From: Bacteroidota bacterium
Lineage (GTDB): Bacteria > Bacteroidota > Bacteroidia > Bacteroidales > VadinHA17
Assembly: GCA_011050615.1 (NCBI GenBank)
Contig: DRFJ01000011.1
Span: forward strand, 1 to 46,064
Direction of reading: 5' to 3'
Length of the DNA stretch: 46,064 bases
In this document: piece by piece, positions 27,461 to 34,114 of the stretch
How the letters are laid out: each line of letters begins with the position of its first letter
How positions within the stretch are numbered: position 1 is the stretch's first letter
The notes under the pieces: model-generated
The model's input: only the letters and a program-made list of their open reading frames with translations
The model's database searches: none
What the model was told of the DNA's origin: nothing
Position numbers and translations under genes: made by a program

Positions 27461-27666
27461 CGCTCATTGGTGAACTCACTCCCCTGCCACAATGAATCCG
27501 GGTGAATCATAAGATTGTCAGCCGGTTCCATGAACGGTGTTATTGATTCAGCCTGCTTCGGTTCACGTGATGTGCTGACATTTGAAACAAGTTGTACAAG
27601 TATCAGAAAGAGTGAAACAACAATAAAGATGCTCAGTGATACTTTCTTAATTCGTTCCGTATTCAT
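27457..27666 (-). CDS. Small membrane-anchored protein at the end of the dehalogenase operon
   Basis: The 69-residue product has one N-terminal transmembrane segment (VSLSIFIVVSLFLILVQLV, about 9-27) and a short extracytoplasmic tail (EPADNLMIHPDSLWQGSEF). Its ATG overlaps the stop of the RdhC-like gene by four bases, so it is translationally coupled to the operon. I do not recognise the family. The tail, with its Pro-Asp and Trp, resembles the segment that precedes the heme domain in membrane-anchored cytochromes c, so it may be the stump of a longer protein cut by the deletion that joined it to the lactonase remnant. Either reading is inference. Confidence 0.55.
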   Translation of the reverse strand: MNTERIKKVSLSIFIVVSLFLILVQLVSNVSTSREPKQAESITPFMEPADNLMIHPDSLWQGSEFTNER

Positions 27667-28799
27667 TGTCTGAAAATATTTATTACCGCTCTTCGCAGTG
27701 TTCTGAAATATGTCATCACTCCTTCAACCGGACACAAGTACCTGCACCAGGGCCTCCTGAAGAAAAGTGACATGATAATGCTTAACATGAGCAGGATGAA
27801 GATAACAGTGGCCCCGGTAAGCTGAAAGAAAGCTCCGAAAACGGAATACTCGGCAATTGATGGATTATTCATGATCAATGCAATAATAACGGCAAGCAGA
27901 GTTATTCCCCATTGAATATATTTCACCAGACTGAACCTTTTCAGCCGTATCTCAGATGCATTGCCTACAGCCCCGAGTATCTCCTGCATTGCCCCGAAGG
28001 GACAGACAGACATGCAATAGTTATTTTTTCCGCTTATAAGGATAAAACCAATTGCAAGCACAGGTAAAATGAGAACATATAACTCGCTGCGTGGATCCGG
28101 CAGGTAGCCTGTGAAGACCGTAATAAACCTTGGCAGGGTCAGCGGCTGGCCCAGGACGAAGCCCAGGAATATAACAGACAATCCCCATGATATCCACTGC
28201 AGGTACTTACCGGCAGCCCTGAGCCTTTTTATTGAGATCAGTACTGACAGGATAAACAACAGCAGTACCAATAATTCAGGCCAGCCTGCATTTATTTTAA
28301 AGCTATGATTGTGCTTTAAGCCTTCACCTGCAGAATATCCCACTATGATGGCTTCTTTGATTGCATTGCTTGTAATTGTGGCTCCTGCAACTGCATCTAT
28401 GATTACTTCACTGCCGGCAAGATCAGAGGCAGGAAGTCCCTTAAACCTGTCAGTGAAATTCCTGCGGAATATTTTACTTACGAATGAGGGCGTCTCCTTG
28501 TTAGCCAGCAGATGAACAGACATAATTATTCCGGCAGTGTCGGTTACTGCGGCCACCTGCACATTACCGTTATAACCCCTGCCCTCTCCGCTGTATATAC
28601 AATCCTTCACTTTCCCTGATTCATGAAGGATCAGCCACTTGTTATTGTTTACTGCCTCATACTCTTCACCAGGCTTCAGTATACTTCCAATAAGTTCCAG
28701 GTCGTTCTTTTTTGCAATTTTTTTCCCGACTACTGCTGCTGCTATTATCACAGAAGCAACAGCAAGCACCGTGACAAGATCAATTATCCTTTTCTTCAT
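27663..28799 (-). CDS. rdhC-like: RdhC/NosR-like membrane flavoprotein with 4Fe-4S-type motifs
   Basis: The 378-residue protein has an N-terminal transmembrane helix (about 5-25) and a periplasmic FMN-binding domain (about 45-155) with the flavinylation motif D135-AVAGAT141, where Thr141 would carry covalent FMN. Five or six membrane helices follow (174-342), with two CxxxCP motifs (C262/C266 in YCMSVCPFGA and C352/C356 in CRYLCPVEG). This layout matches the RdhC/NosR group of electron-transfer or maturation proteins. Located after rdhA and rdhB and overlapping rdhB by 20 bases, it may pass quinol-derived electrons towards RdhA or help its maturation. The precise role of RdhC proteins is not settled. 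Confidence 0.88.
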   Translation of the reverse strand: MKKRIIDLVTVLAVASVIIAAAVVGKKIAKKNDLELIGSILKPGEEYEAVNNNKWLILHESGKVKDCIYSGEGRGYNGNVQVAAVTDTAGIIMSVHLLANKETPSFVSKIFRRNFTDRFKGLPASDLAGSEVIIDAVAGATITSNAIKEAIIVGYSAGEGLKHNHSFKINAGWPELLVLLLFILSVLISIKRLRAAGKYLQWISWGLSVIFLGFVLGQPLTLPRFITVFTGYLPDPRSELYVLILPVLAIGFILISGKNNYCMSVCPFGAMQEILGAVGNASEIRLKRFSLVKYIQWGITLLAVIIALIMNNPSIAEYSVFGAFFQLTGATVIFILLMLSIIMSLFFRRPWCRYLCPVEGVMTYFRTLRRAVINIFRQ

Positions 28800-29094
28800 T
28801 GGTATTCCTTAACAAAAATCGCCCCAGTGCGACACCTGCAACTATTATCACTGCTCCCGGGACAGCCATGAACAGCAGTCCTGCTCTGAGCTCATTCTCC
28901 CCGATAAGCGTAAATCCACCTGCCACTGTTATGCTCAGCAGGATAAACCACAGCAGTGTCAGGCTCCATTTCCACCAGTTCATTTTAACCTTCATATCTT
29001 TCAGCCACATGGCCAGGCCTATGATAAAGACAGTGTAAAGTCCGCCCATTATTATCCAGAAGAGCGGTTCCAGGATATTAGAATTATTAAACAT
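28780..29094 (-). CDS. rdhB: RdhB-like membrane anchor of reductive dehalogenase
   Basis: The 104-residue protein has three hydrophobic helices (about 10-30, 42-61, 70-90) and a GENELRAG loop between helices two and three, as in RdhB membrane anchors. A charged tail follows. It starts 11 bases after the rdhA stop and overlaps the next gene. RdhB proteins tether the catalytic RdhA to the outer face of the cytoplasmic membrane. Small size and low family conservation keep the call below certainty; the gene position is the main support. Confidence 0.78.
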   Translation of the reverse strand: MFNNSNILEPLFWIIMGGLYTVFIIGLAMWLKDMKVKMNWWKWSLTLLWFILLSITVAGGFTLIGENELRAGLLFMAVPGAVIIVAGVALGRFLLRNTNEEKDN

Positions 29095-29105
29095 TATTGA
29101 AAATA

Positions 29106-30572
29106 TTATAAATCAAACCATTCTTCTGTTCTCAGCCATCCGGGAGCTTCTCCGAACGTACGGTTATTCCCGTCGGGGGGAGGAAGGTATTCCTGTCCAC
29201 CCGGGTAAGTAAAAAACTTCTTCTGCATCGCAAGGAGTCCTGATGCAAGCAATCCGGTCGGGTCCCTTGGATCAGCCTCCCGTGCAAAGTTATGAATCCA
29301 GTTATTCTTCCTGGAATAAGGACACACCGACAGGCACACCCTGCAGCCCCTGGCATGGCTGGTAGCTACAGAATTCCAGACAGTAAAACATTTGTTCTGA
29401 TCTATTTTCCATCGTCTGTAACCCCGTATCACTTCCCCGGGTGTATCTTTGAAAGATATGGCGCCACCCGGACATTCTTCAGCACATATCCTGCACTTTT
29501 TACAAAACTTGCTGACACCGATATCAATAGGTTTGTCGGGCTCAAGCGGCATATCGGTCGTAATAGCTGCAAGCCTTGTATTTGCACCCAGTTCAGGGGT
29601 TATCAGTATACCGTTTCTCCCCTGTTCACCCATTCCTGCATCAATTGCCAGCGGGGGCATAACCAGGTCATAAGATGTCGGGGGGACGTGCGGACGTGCC
29701 GAATAACCCAGTTCCTTGATAAAAACTTCCATCTTACCTGCAATAAAGCGTAATTTTGAATAGGCGTCATATGAAGTTCCGTAAGTGGGATTGGCATACA
29801 TTGAATCCCATTCATGGGGAACAGCAATTACAACGGCATATTTCCAGTGTGAGGGTACTTCATAATCCACCCTGCCAATTCCCCTCAGGCTTCCCTGGTA
29901 AACCCATTCTTTCTTTACTTTCGCTATACCTGCAAGAGAAGCACCAAAACTATAGCAGATTTTTTTTAACAGCTCGGAACCATGCCGTGGTGATTTCAGT
30001 TTCAGTCTTTTTTTATTGACTCCCCTGAAATCAGATTCCTCAGGCTTCCCCTGTGGTTCGGCAGGGAATGAAGACCTTCCCCTTATCGGGCTGGAATGAG
30101 CGTTTGACCAGGCATCGGCAATAAAATACTTATCCCGGTACTTATCCCAGTTGGTTCTCTGTTCTCTTCCTTTTTGCATGGCCTTGATGAATTCGTCAAA
30201 GGCACCGGGATTAGCCTGGTAATAAGCACGTAAATAGCCGGGCAGAGCATCCAGTCCATCAGATGGCTTCCATGCAGGCTGATCGCCATTACGTGAAAAC
30301 ATGAGCCTCGATAATTCCCCGTTGCGCTTAAAGATATCCTCAATAGATGTGATCCTGACCGGCTCCCCTTCCTGCACGTAGGTAGGTTTATCAACAAGAA
30401 AAGGTTTCCTGTTAAAGAACTGATCTTCTCCGTAGGCAGTCCGGCCGTAACCCGTAAAGCTGTCTTTATCGGCACCTGCCGAATACCCGGCTCCTGCCAC
30501 ACCGGCCAGCGACAAGGCTCCACCTGCCAGTCCGGCAGATTTAATAAATTTCCTGCGATTTATTTTATCCAT
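29106..30572 (-). CDS. rdhA: Reductive dehalogenase catalytic subunit (corrinoid/iron-sulfur, TAT-exported)
   Basis: The 488-residue protein starts with a twin-arginine signal (INRRKFIKSAGLAGG) and has the RdhA corrinoid-binding core. Recognisable blocks are YAVVIAVPHEWDSM, a Tyr-rich stretch after it, FIKELGYSARPHVPP, LAIDAGMGEQGRNGILITP and TTDMPLEPDKPID. Two 4Fe-4S sites follow: C357-C360-C363-C367 (CKKCRICAEECPGG) and C395 with C410-C413-C417 (GCRVCLSVCPYS). The length agrees with respiratory dehalogenases. Such enzymes use a cobamide to remove halogen from organohalides as terminal electron acceptors. The export signal, rdhB and rdhC neighbours and MarR regulator separate it from QueG. 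The substrate is not predictable. It appears intact, unlike the second rdhA at 31800. Confidence 0.93.
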   Translation of the reverse strand: MDKINRRKFIKSAGLAGGALSLAGVAGAGYSAGADKDSFTGYGRTAYGEDQFFNRKPFLVDKPTYVQEGEPVRITSIEDIFKRNGELSRLMFSRNGDQPAWKPSDGLDALPGYLRAYYQANPGAFDEFIKAMQKGREQRTNWDKYRDKYFIADAWSNAHSSPIRGRSSFPAEPQGKPEESDFRGVNKKRLKLKSPRHGSELLKKICYSFGASLAGIAKVKKEWVYQGSLRGIGRVDYEVPSHWKYAVVIAVPHEWDSMYANPTYGTSYDAYSKLRFIAGKMEVFIKELGYSARPHVPPTSYDLVMPPLAIDAGMGEQGRNGILITPELGANTRLAAITTDMPLEPDKPIDIGVSKFCKKCRICAEECPGGAISFKDTPGEVIRGYRRWKIDQNKCFTVWNSVATSHARGCRVCLSVCPYSRKNNWIHNFAREADPRDPTGLLASGLLAMQKKFFTYPGGQEYLPPPDGNNRTFGEAPGWLRTEEWFDL

Positions 30573-30599
30573 ATGACTGTTTTATTTTCATACTTTTGT

Positions 30600-30647
30600 C
30601 AAAGATATTCCAATAATAGTTGCAATTGTAACTATTTTTTATGTTTA
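30600..30647. promoter_or_regulatory. Divergent rdhA/marR promoters sharing a MarR-type palindromic operator
   Basis: A 22-bp palindrome (30615-30636, AATAGTTGCAATTGTAACTA then TT; 20 of 22 positions symmetric) lies in the 103-base gap between rdhA and the MarR gene. On the minus strand TATCTTTG (30607-30600) matches the Bacteroidota -7 element, with TTG 17 bases upstream inside the palindrome. On the plus strand TTG (30620-30622) and TATGTTTA (30640-30647) also have 17-base spacing. The operator therefore covers the -33 elements of both promoters, which predicts joint repression and autoregulation by the MarR protein. Confidence 0.78.
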
Positions 30648-30675
30648 TTGGCATCATCCGTTAAAGAGTTTAGTA

Positions 30676-31116
30676 ATGTATGAGTTTGAAAAGTCACTTG
30701 GCAGGATAAGCCAGCAGGTATCCAGGTCACTGGGTATCAGGCTTGAAAAAAAATTCAGGTCTGCAGGTATAAGGATTAACGGCACGCAATGGAGTATTCT
30801 GTCGATGCTGCACCAGTCGGCTTGTACCACACAGCAATGCATAGGAAAAAGCCTTAAGATGGACAAAGTAAGCCTGACAAGGGCTGTCATTTCCCTTGAG
30901 AAACAGGGTTATATCTTACGTGCGCCAATGACGGACGACCGCAGAATAAATAAGATATGGTTAAGCGAAAAAGGCAAGAGTATCTATTCCGTACTTGCTC
31001 CGCTGGCCGAAGCCACACTTAACGAAGCCTTTGCAGGCATAGAAAAAAAAGAAGTTGATACACTACTGGAAATACTGGAAATAATTTATTCAAATTTGTC
31101 AGACGATCAGCTTTGA
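30676..31116 (+). CDS. MarR-family transcriptional regulator of the dehalogenase operon
   Basis: The 146-residue winged-helix protein has an N-terminal dimer helix (YEFEKSLGRISQQVSRSLG), a DNA-binding part (TQWSILSMLHQSACTTQQCI, then KMDKVSLTRAVISLEKQGYI) and the wing (RAPMTDDRRINKIWLSEKG). A C-terminal dimerisation helix completes the full MarR length. It is divergent from rdhA across the palindromic operator. MarR-type regulators are an established control mode for dehalogenase operons in Dehalococcoides, where the organohalide or a derivative acts as inducer. Two cysteines (about 50 and 55, in SACTTQQC) might make it redox- or thiol-responsive, which is inference. Confidence 0.92.
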   Translation: MYEFEKSLGRISQQVSRSLGIRLEKKFRSAGIRINGTQWSILSMLHQSACTTQQCIGKSLKMDKVSLTRAVISLEKQGYILRAPMTDDRRINKIWLSEKGKSIYSVLAPLAEATLNEAFAGIEKKEVDTLLEILEIIYSNLSDDQL

Positions 31117-31118
31117 TA

Positions 31119-31430
31119 TCATTTTTTTATCCACAGTGAATCAGTGAACCATTTTTTATTATCGGTAAAATTTTCAAGAACTCTGAAGCCATATTTGCCT
31201 GCCAGGTATTCAATAGTATCCGGATCAAATTTCCTGGATCGTTCCATGAAGACAGCTTCCCATTTACCGAAAATGAACTCGTTTCCCGTGCTCTCAAACC
31301 TTACAAGTTGGTTTTTCAGTGAAACAAGGTAACTGCTCACCACTCCGCTCTGAGGATCATATGAGGTATAATGCTCAAAAGCACCGAGGTCAAAATCAGC
31401 ATCCAATTCACGGTTAAGTCCTTTTGAGGT
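31119..31430 (-). pseudogene. C-terminal remnant of an EgtD-like SAM-dependent methyltransferase
   Basis: Reading leftward from about 31430, LNRELDADFDLGAFEHYTSY, SSYLVSLKNQLVRF, EAVFMERSRKFDPDTIEYLA and NFTDNKKWFTDSLW match the last third of histidine N-alpha-methyltransferase-like (EgtD/DUF2260) proteins. The SAM-binding fold is absent, and upstream the sequence changes abruptly to a rhodanese fragment in another frame. It is a deletion-truncated gene. It may have had a different small-molecule substrate from EgtD proper. Confidence 0.72.
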
Positions 31431-31800
31431 GGTTAAGGTTAAATCTCTTTGTATGCCCGCTTAAATAGGCATCCCTGTTCCTGTAATGAGCATGAACTAT
31501 AACAAACTTATCATTATTGTACTCATCAGGCTTATTTCCTGTAACAAGTTTATTAAGCCATGAAGCCGGTACAAGGTTAACATATCTTGCCAGCTTTTCA
31601 AGTGGATATCTTTCTCCTGTCACCCATTCATCAAGGAAAGAAGGATAAATACTTACATCCTCATCCCCTGCTTTAATGAAATTCCCGGCAAGTCGGATTT
31701 CAGACTCCCTGCCATATCCATAAACAATTATCTTATCGCCTGTTTCAATTTCCTTGTGTTTCACTATTTCGATCCAGTCGATATACCCGGCCCATGACGA
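31425..31800 (-). pseudogene. Internal fragment of a rhodanese-type sulfurtransferase
   Basis: On the minus strand, WAGYIDWIEIVKHKEIETGD, KIIVYGYGRE, YPSFLDEWVTG, LARYVNLVPASWLNKL and FVIVHAHYRNRDAYLSGH resemble an intact stretch spanning the end of one rhodanese domain and the start of the next. The catalytic Cys loop and both termini are missing. The right edge abuts the truncated start of the second rdhA and the left edge abuts the EgtD-like fragment. It encodes no working enzyme. Confidence 0.65.
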
Positions 31801-32426
31801 AGGCATGCTCCTGGCCCCCGGAAAGGGAAAATACCATACCTTTATTGCAGATGGGGATAAGCTGGAGCAGGGTGAAGACAGATGGCAGATAACTCCATCC
31901 ATGAACCGGGTCATCGTAATCGCTTTTGAAGAAGATTACGAAGCAATAATGAACTCACCCGGCAAGCTGGCCTCGGCTGCCACGGGCGATGGTTATTCAA
32001 GGATGGCTGTTACCTCGTTTAAGCTATCTGAATTTATAAGGGTACTTGGCTATAATGCTATACCTGCAGGCAATGGCATGCGCAAATGACTGTCCAAGCG
32101 GATCAATAAGCAAAGGACCGATGACATGGGAGAGCCCGACGCCCTCCAATAACCCGGGTGCCCTGAAATGGTATGTGAACCAGGAAACATGTTATGATTA
32201 TAACGGATTCAGTTGCTCAAACTGTAAAAGTAATTGCCCTTTTAATAAACCAAATAATTCATGGTTACATAAGGCAGTCCGGGAAATAATAAAACTAAGA
32301 TCAAAAGGCCTTGGAAATGTTATGGTCAGCCTTGACCAGGCAAGCGGGTATGGGGAACAGGTCCACTCAGATAAATTCCGGGAAAGTGACGGTTCAAAAT
32401 CCATTACAGCAAGGGAGAAAATGTAA
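31800..32426 (+). pseudogene. Remnant of a second reductive dehalogenase gene
   Basis: Two pieces in different frames match RdhA. The first (about 31800-32070) reads MNRVIVIAFEEDYEAIMNSP, LASAATGDGYSRMAVTS and LSEFIRVLGYNAIPAGN. The second (from about 32070) reads ACANDCPSGSISKG, WYVNQETCYDYNGFSCSNCK and SNCPFNKPNNSWLHK, with iron-sulfur Cys. The N-terminus with its TAT signal is gone. About 60-70 residues between the pieces are also deleted (the block corresponding to IDAGMGEQGRNG... DKP in the intact rdhA), with a frameshift at the junction. It is not a recent duplicate of the intact rdhA, since the shared motifs differ in detail. The locus therefore once carried two dehalogenases. Confidence 0.82.
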
Positions 32427-32444
32427 AAAAATATTTGTATGTTT

Positions 32445-32462
32445 GTTCGGTAAACTACGAAT
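32445..32462. promoter_or_regulatory. Candidate ArsR operator 1, upstream of arsR
   Basis: The inverted repeat GTTCG-8 nt-CGAAT lies 3 bases before the arsR start codon and just after a TATGTTTG box (32438-32445) that fits a -7 element. The same arms with the same 8-nt spacing recur at 32785-32802, which supports one repressor reading both sites. Confidence 0.6.
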
Positions 32463-32465
32463 GAT

Positions 32466-32765
32466 TTGAGCTACAAGGAGTATATATCAGAGCGACAGAA
32501 GAAAATGGCAAGGTACGCCAAAGCATTGGGTCATCCGATAAGGATGTATGTGATGGAATTACTTTCTGAACAGAGCTGCTGCTATAGTGGTGACCTGACG
32601 GAAATATTACCCATAGCCAAATCCACCCTCTCCCAGCACCTCAAGGAACTCAAGGATGCTGGCCTGATACAGGGTGAGATCGAAGCACCAAGGATTAAAT
32701 ACTGTATAAACAGGGAGAACTGGAACGAGGCAAAAGACTTATTCAAACAATTTATGAGCGATTGA
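32466..32765 (+). CDS. arsR: ArsR-family metalloregulator
   Basis: The 99-residue winged-helix repressor has the ArsR pattern: ARYAKALGHPIRMYVMELLS, the CC pair in EQSCCYSGDLTEILP near the metal-sensing helix, the recognition helix IAKSTLSQHLKELKDAGLI and the wing GEIEAPRIKYCINRENW. The only possible start is TTG at 32466; a stop lies 5 codons upstream and no ATG is in frame. It heads the arsenic locus. Two copies of the same inverted repeat flank it, so it likely represses itself and the genes after it, releasing on As(III). The metal-binding cysteines are inferred from position. Confidence 0.9.
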   Translation: MSYKEYISERQKKMARYAKALGHPIRMYVMELLSEQSCCYSGDLTEILPIAKSTLSQHLKELKDAGLIQGEIEAPRIKYCINRENWNEAKDLFKQFMSD

Positions 32766-32784
32766 TATTTTTTTAGAATAAATG

Positions 32785-32802
32785 TTCGTTGTTTTACGAA
32801 CT
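32785..32802. promoter_or_regulatory. Candidate ArsR operator 2, upstream of the thioredoxin-like gene
   Basis: The perfect inverted repeat GTTCGT-6 nt-ACGAAC (32785-32802) lies 32 bases before the redox protein gene. It shares arm sequence and centre-to-centre geometry with the repeat before arsR (32445-32462). A further partial arm (ACTACGAAT) follows at 32802-32810. Confidence 0.6.
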
Positions 32803-32833
32803 ACGAATTTATTAAAAATTAAACAGATAAGAC

Positions 32834-33073
32834 ATGGAGATAGAAATTCTGGGCACAGGCTGCCCCAAATGCAAGAGACTTGAGAAGCTTGTATATGAAA
32901 CGGTAAAAGAAATGGGCATTGATGCATCAATAAGCAAAGAGGAAGATATAGTGAAGATCATGGAGTATGGTATCCTTCACACCCCCGGCCTCGTAATAGA
33001 CGGTACAGTAGCACTTTCAGGAAGACTGCCGGGCAAAAAGGAATTGACAGATCTGATTAGTCGAAATAAATAA
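32834..33073 (+). CDS. Small thioredoxin-like redox protein (TIGR00412 type)
   Basis: The 79-residue thioredoxin-fold protein has the active site GTGCPKCKRLEKL (CxxC), a cis-Pro region in ILHTPGLVIDGTVAL and the ending GRLPGKKELTDLI, matching redox-active disulfide protein 2. Such genes are frequent in arsenic and mercury operons of anaerobes, where they may reduce ArsC or shuttle thiols. It follows arsR by 68 bases, with its own candidate ArsR operator between. Confidence 0.9.
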   Translation: MEIEILGTGCPKCKRLEKLVYETVKEMGIDASISKEEDIVKIMEYGILHTPGLVIDGTVALSGRLPGKKELTDLISRNK

Positions 33074-33087
33074 AACATAAAACGGGC

Positions 33088-33462
33088 ATTAAAACATTCA
33101 AGTTATTATTCTTAGTACTGGCAAGCATGGCCCTGCACCTGTTATGTTCATCTCAAAATAATGGTAATCAGGCAGATCAGACAGCTGTCCCTGAGTCTGT
33201 TTCACCCTGCCCGTCTGGCAATATTGAAATACTGACTGAGGCCAGGTTATGTATCTCGGGAGATATCTCCGAAGAGCTCCCACTTAGCAGAACTACGGTT
33301 CAGCAGCACATGGCCGAACTGAAAAAGATGGGTTTTATCCAGGGTGAGATTAAAGGTGTCAGAACTAATTATTGCCTTAATCCATCAGCCTTTGAATTAT
33401 TAAAGGATAAACCGGATATGTTCCTTACGGATATTGATTGTTACACATCAAGTAATTGCTAA
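33088..33462 (+). pseudogene. Deletion chimera: secreted protein N-terminus joined to an ArsR C-terminus
   Basis: The frame from ATT 33088 gives a signal-peptide-like leader (KTFKLLFLVLASMALHLLCS, then SQNNGNQAD). This resembles the start of the ArsF-like thioredoxin-fold proteins that accompany Bacteroidota ars genes. Near residue 45-50 it changes into the second half of an ArsR repressor (CISGDISEELPLSRTTVQQH, MAELKKMGFIQGEI, VRTNYCLNPSAFELL). The thioredoxin fold of the first protein and the first helices of the second are missing. The expected ATG reads ATT. A deletion that removed the end of one gene and the start of the next explains this. A functional fusion is unlikely because the HTH would be exported. 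Confidence 0.7.
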
Positions 33463-33466
33463 AAAC

Positions 33467-33892
33467 ATGAAGATTTTAATTCTGTGTACCGGTAACAGCT
33501 GCCGCAGCCAGATGGCTCACGGGTTTTTAAAGTCATTCGACAACAGGATTGAAGTGGCATCTGCAGGTACAGAGCCCTCGGGGAAAATCAATCAAAAAGC
33601 AGTTGAAGTAATGAAAGACCTTGGCATAGATATCAGTCACCATACATCAGACCCGGTTGATATGTACCTTGACGATGTATGGGATTATGTCATCACGGTT
33701 TGCGATGATGCCAATGAAGTATGCCCTGTATTTACCGGTAAGGTAAAACAGCGTCTGCACACCGGTTTCGAAGATCCCTCCTATGCCACGGGCACCGAAG
33801 ATTTTATCCATAGTGAATACCTCAGGGTGCGTGATGAAATACGGGAGGCTTTTTGTAAATTATATAGTGAAGAAATCAAGTCAAAATTATGA
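33467..33892 (+). CDS. arsC: Thioredoxin-coupled arsenate reductase (LMW-phosphatase type)
   Basis: The 141-residue product from ATG 33467 has the P-loop C7-TGNSC-R13, the AGTEPSG block and the redox pair C79/C86 (VITVCDDANEVCP). These are the Cys residues used for arsenate reduction in the pI258-type ArsC mechanism. The upstream in-frame codons belong to the end of the chimeric remnant and were excluded. It converts arsenate to arsenite for export by ACR3. Its stop overlaps the start of the arsM remnant (ATGA). Confidence 0.95.
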   Translation: MKILILCTGNSCRSQMAHGFLKSFDNRIEVASAGTEPSGKINQKAVEVMKDLGIDISHHTSDPVDMYLDDVWDYVITVCDDANEVCPVFTGKVKQRLHTGFEDPSYATGTEDFIHSEYLRVRDEIREAFCKLYSEEIKSKL

Positions 33893-34096
33893 AAGCTGAA
33901 GAACTGAAATTAATTGTAAGAAATAAATACAGCGAAATTGCCGGTGAAATTTTCATGGTTCCAAGGCCTGGCGGGCACTTAGGAAATAAAGATTCCTGAT
34001 GATATTTTATTGAAATATATGAAGATGAATGAACTGAAGGATTTCGAAAAGCAGAAAGCAGGGATCTTCAGCATTACACTTACAGGGATAAAATAA
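33889..34096 (+). pseudogene. arsM: Hollowed-out arsenite methyltransferase gene
   Basis: The first 22 or so codons (MKAEELKLIVRNKYSEIAG) match the start of ArsM proteins. After a short stretch and a stop at 33997-33999, another frame gives the ArsM C-terminus (IPDDILLKYMKMNELKDF, then KAGIFSITLTGIK). The SAM-binding domain and the arsenic-binding cysteines (about 200 residues) are absent, and the two ends are out of frame. Start-stop overlap with arsC shows it was an operon member. Arsenic methylation from this locus is lost while reduction and efflux remain. Confidence 0.72.
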
Positions 34097-34114
34097 TTTT
34101 TTAAAAGCAGAAGC

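Noticed and set aside
29106-30572. Epoxyqueuosine reductase (QueG) as alternative to RdhA
   Set aside because: A twin-arginine signal, the RdhB and RdhC-like neighbours and the MarR regulator fit RdhA; QueG is cytoplasmic and lacks these.
31800-31914. Start of the minus-strand frame that contains the rhodanese fragment (31414-31914)
   Set aside because: The first 38 or so residues of that frame lie antisense to the RdhA remnant and have no rhodanese similarity; only the part below about 31800 is real.
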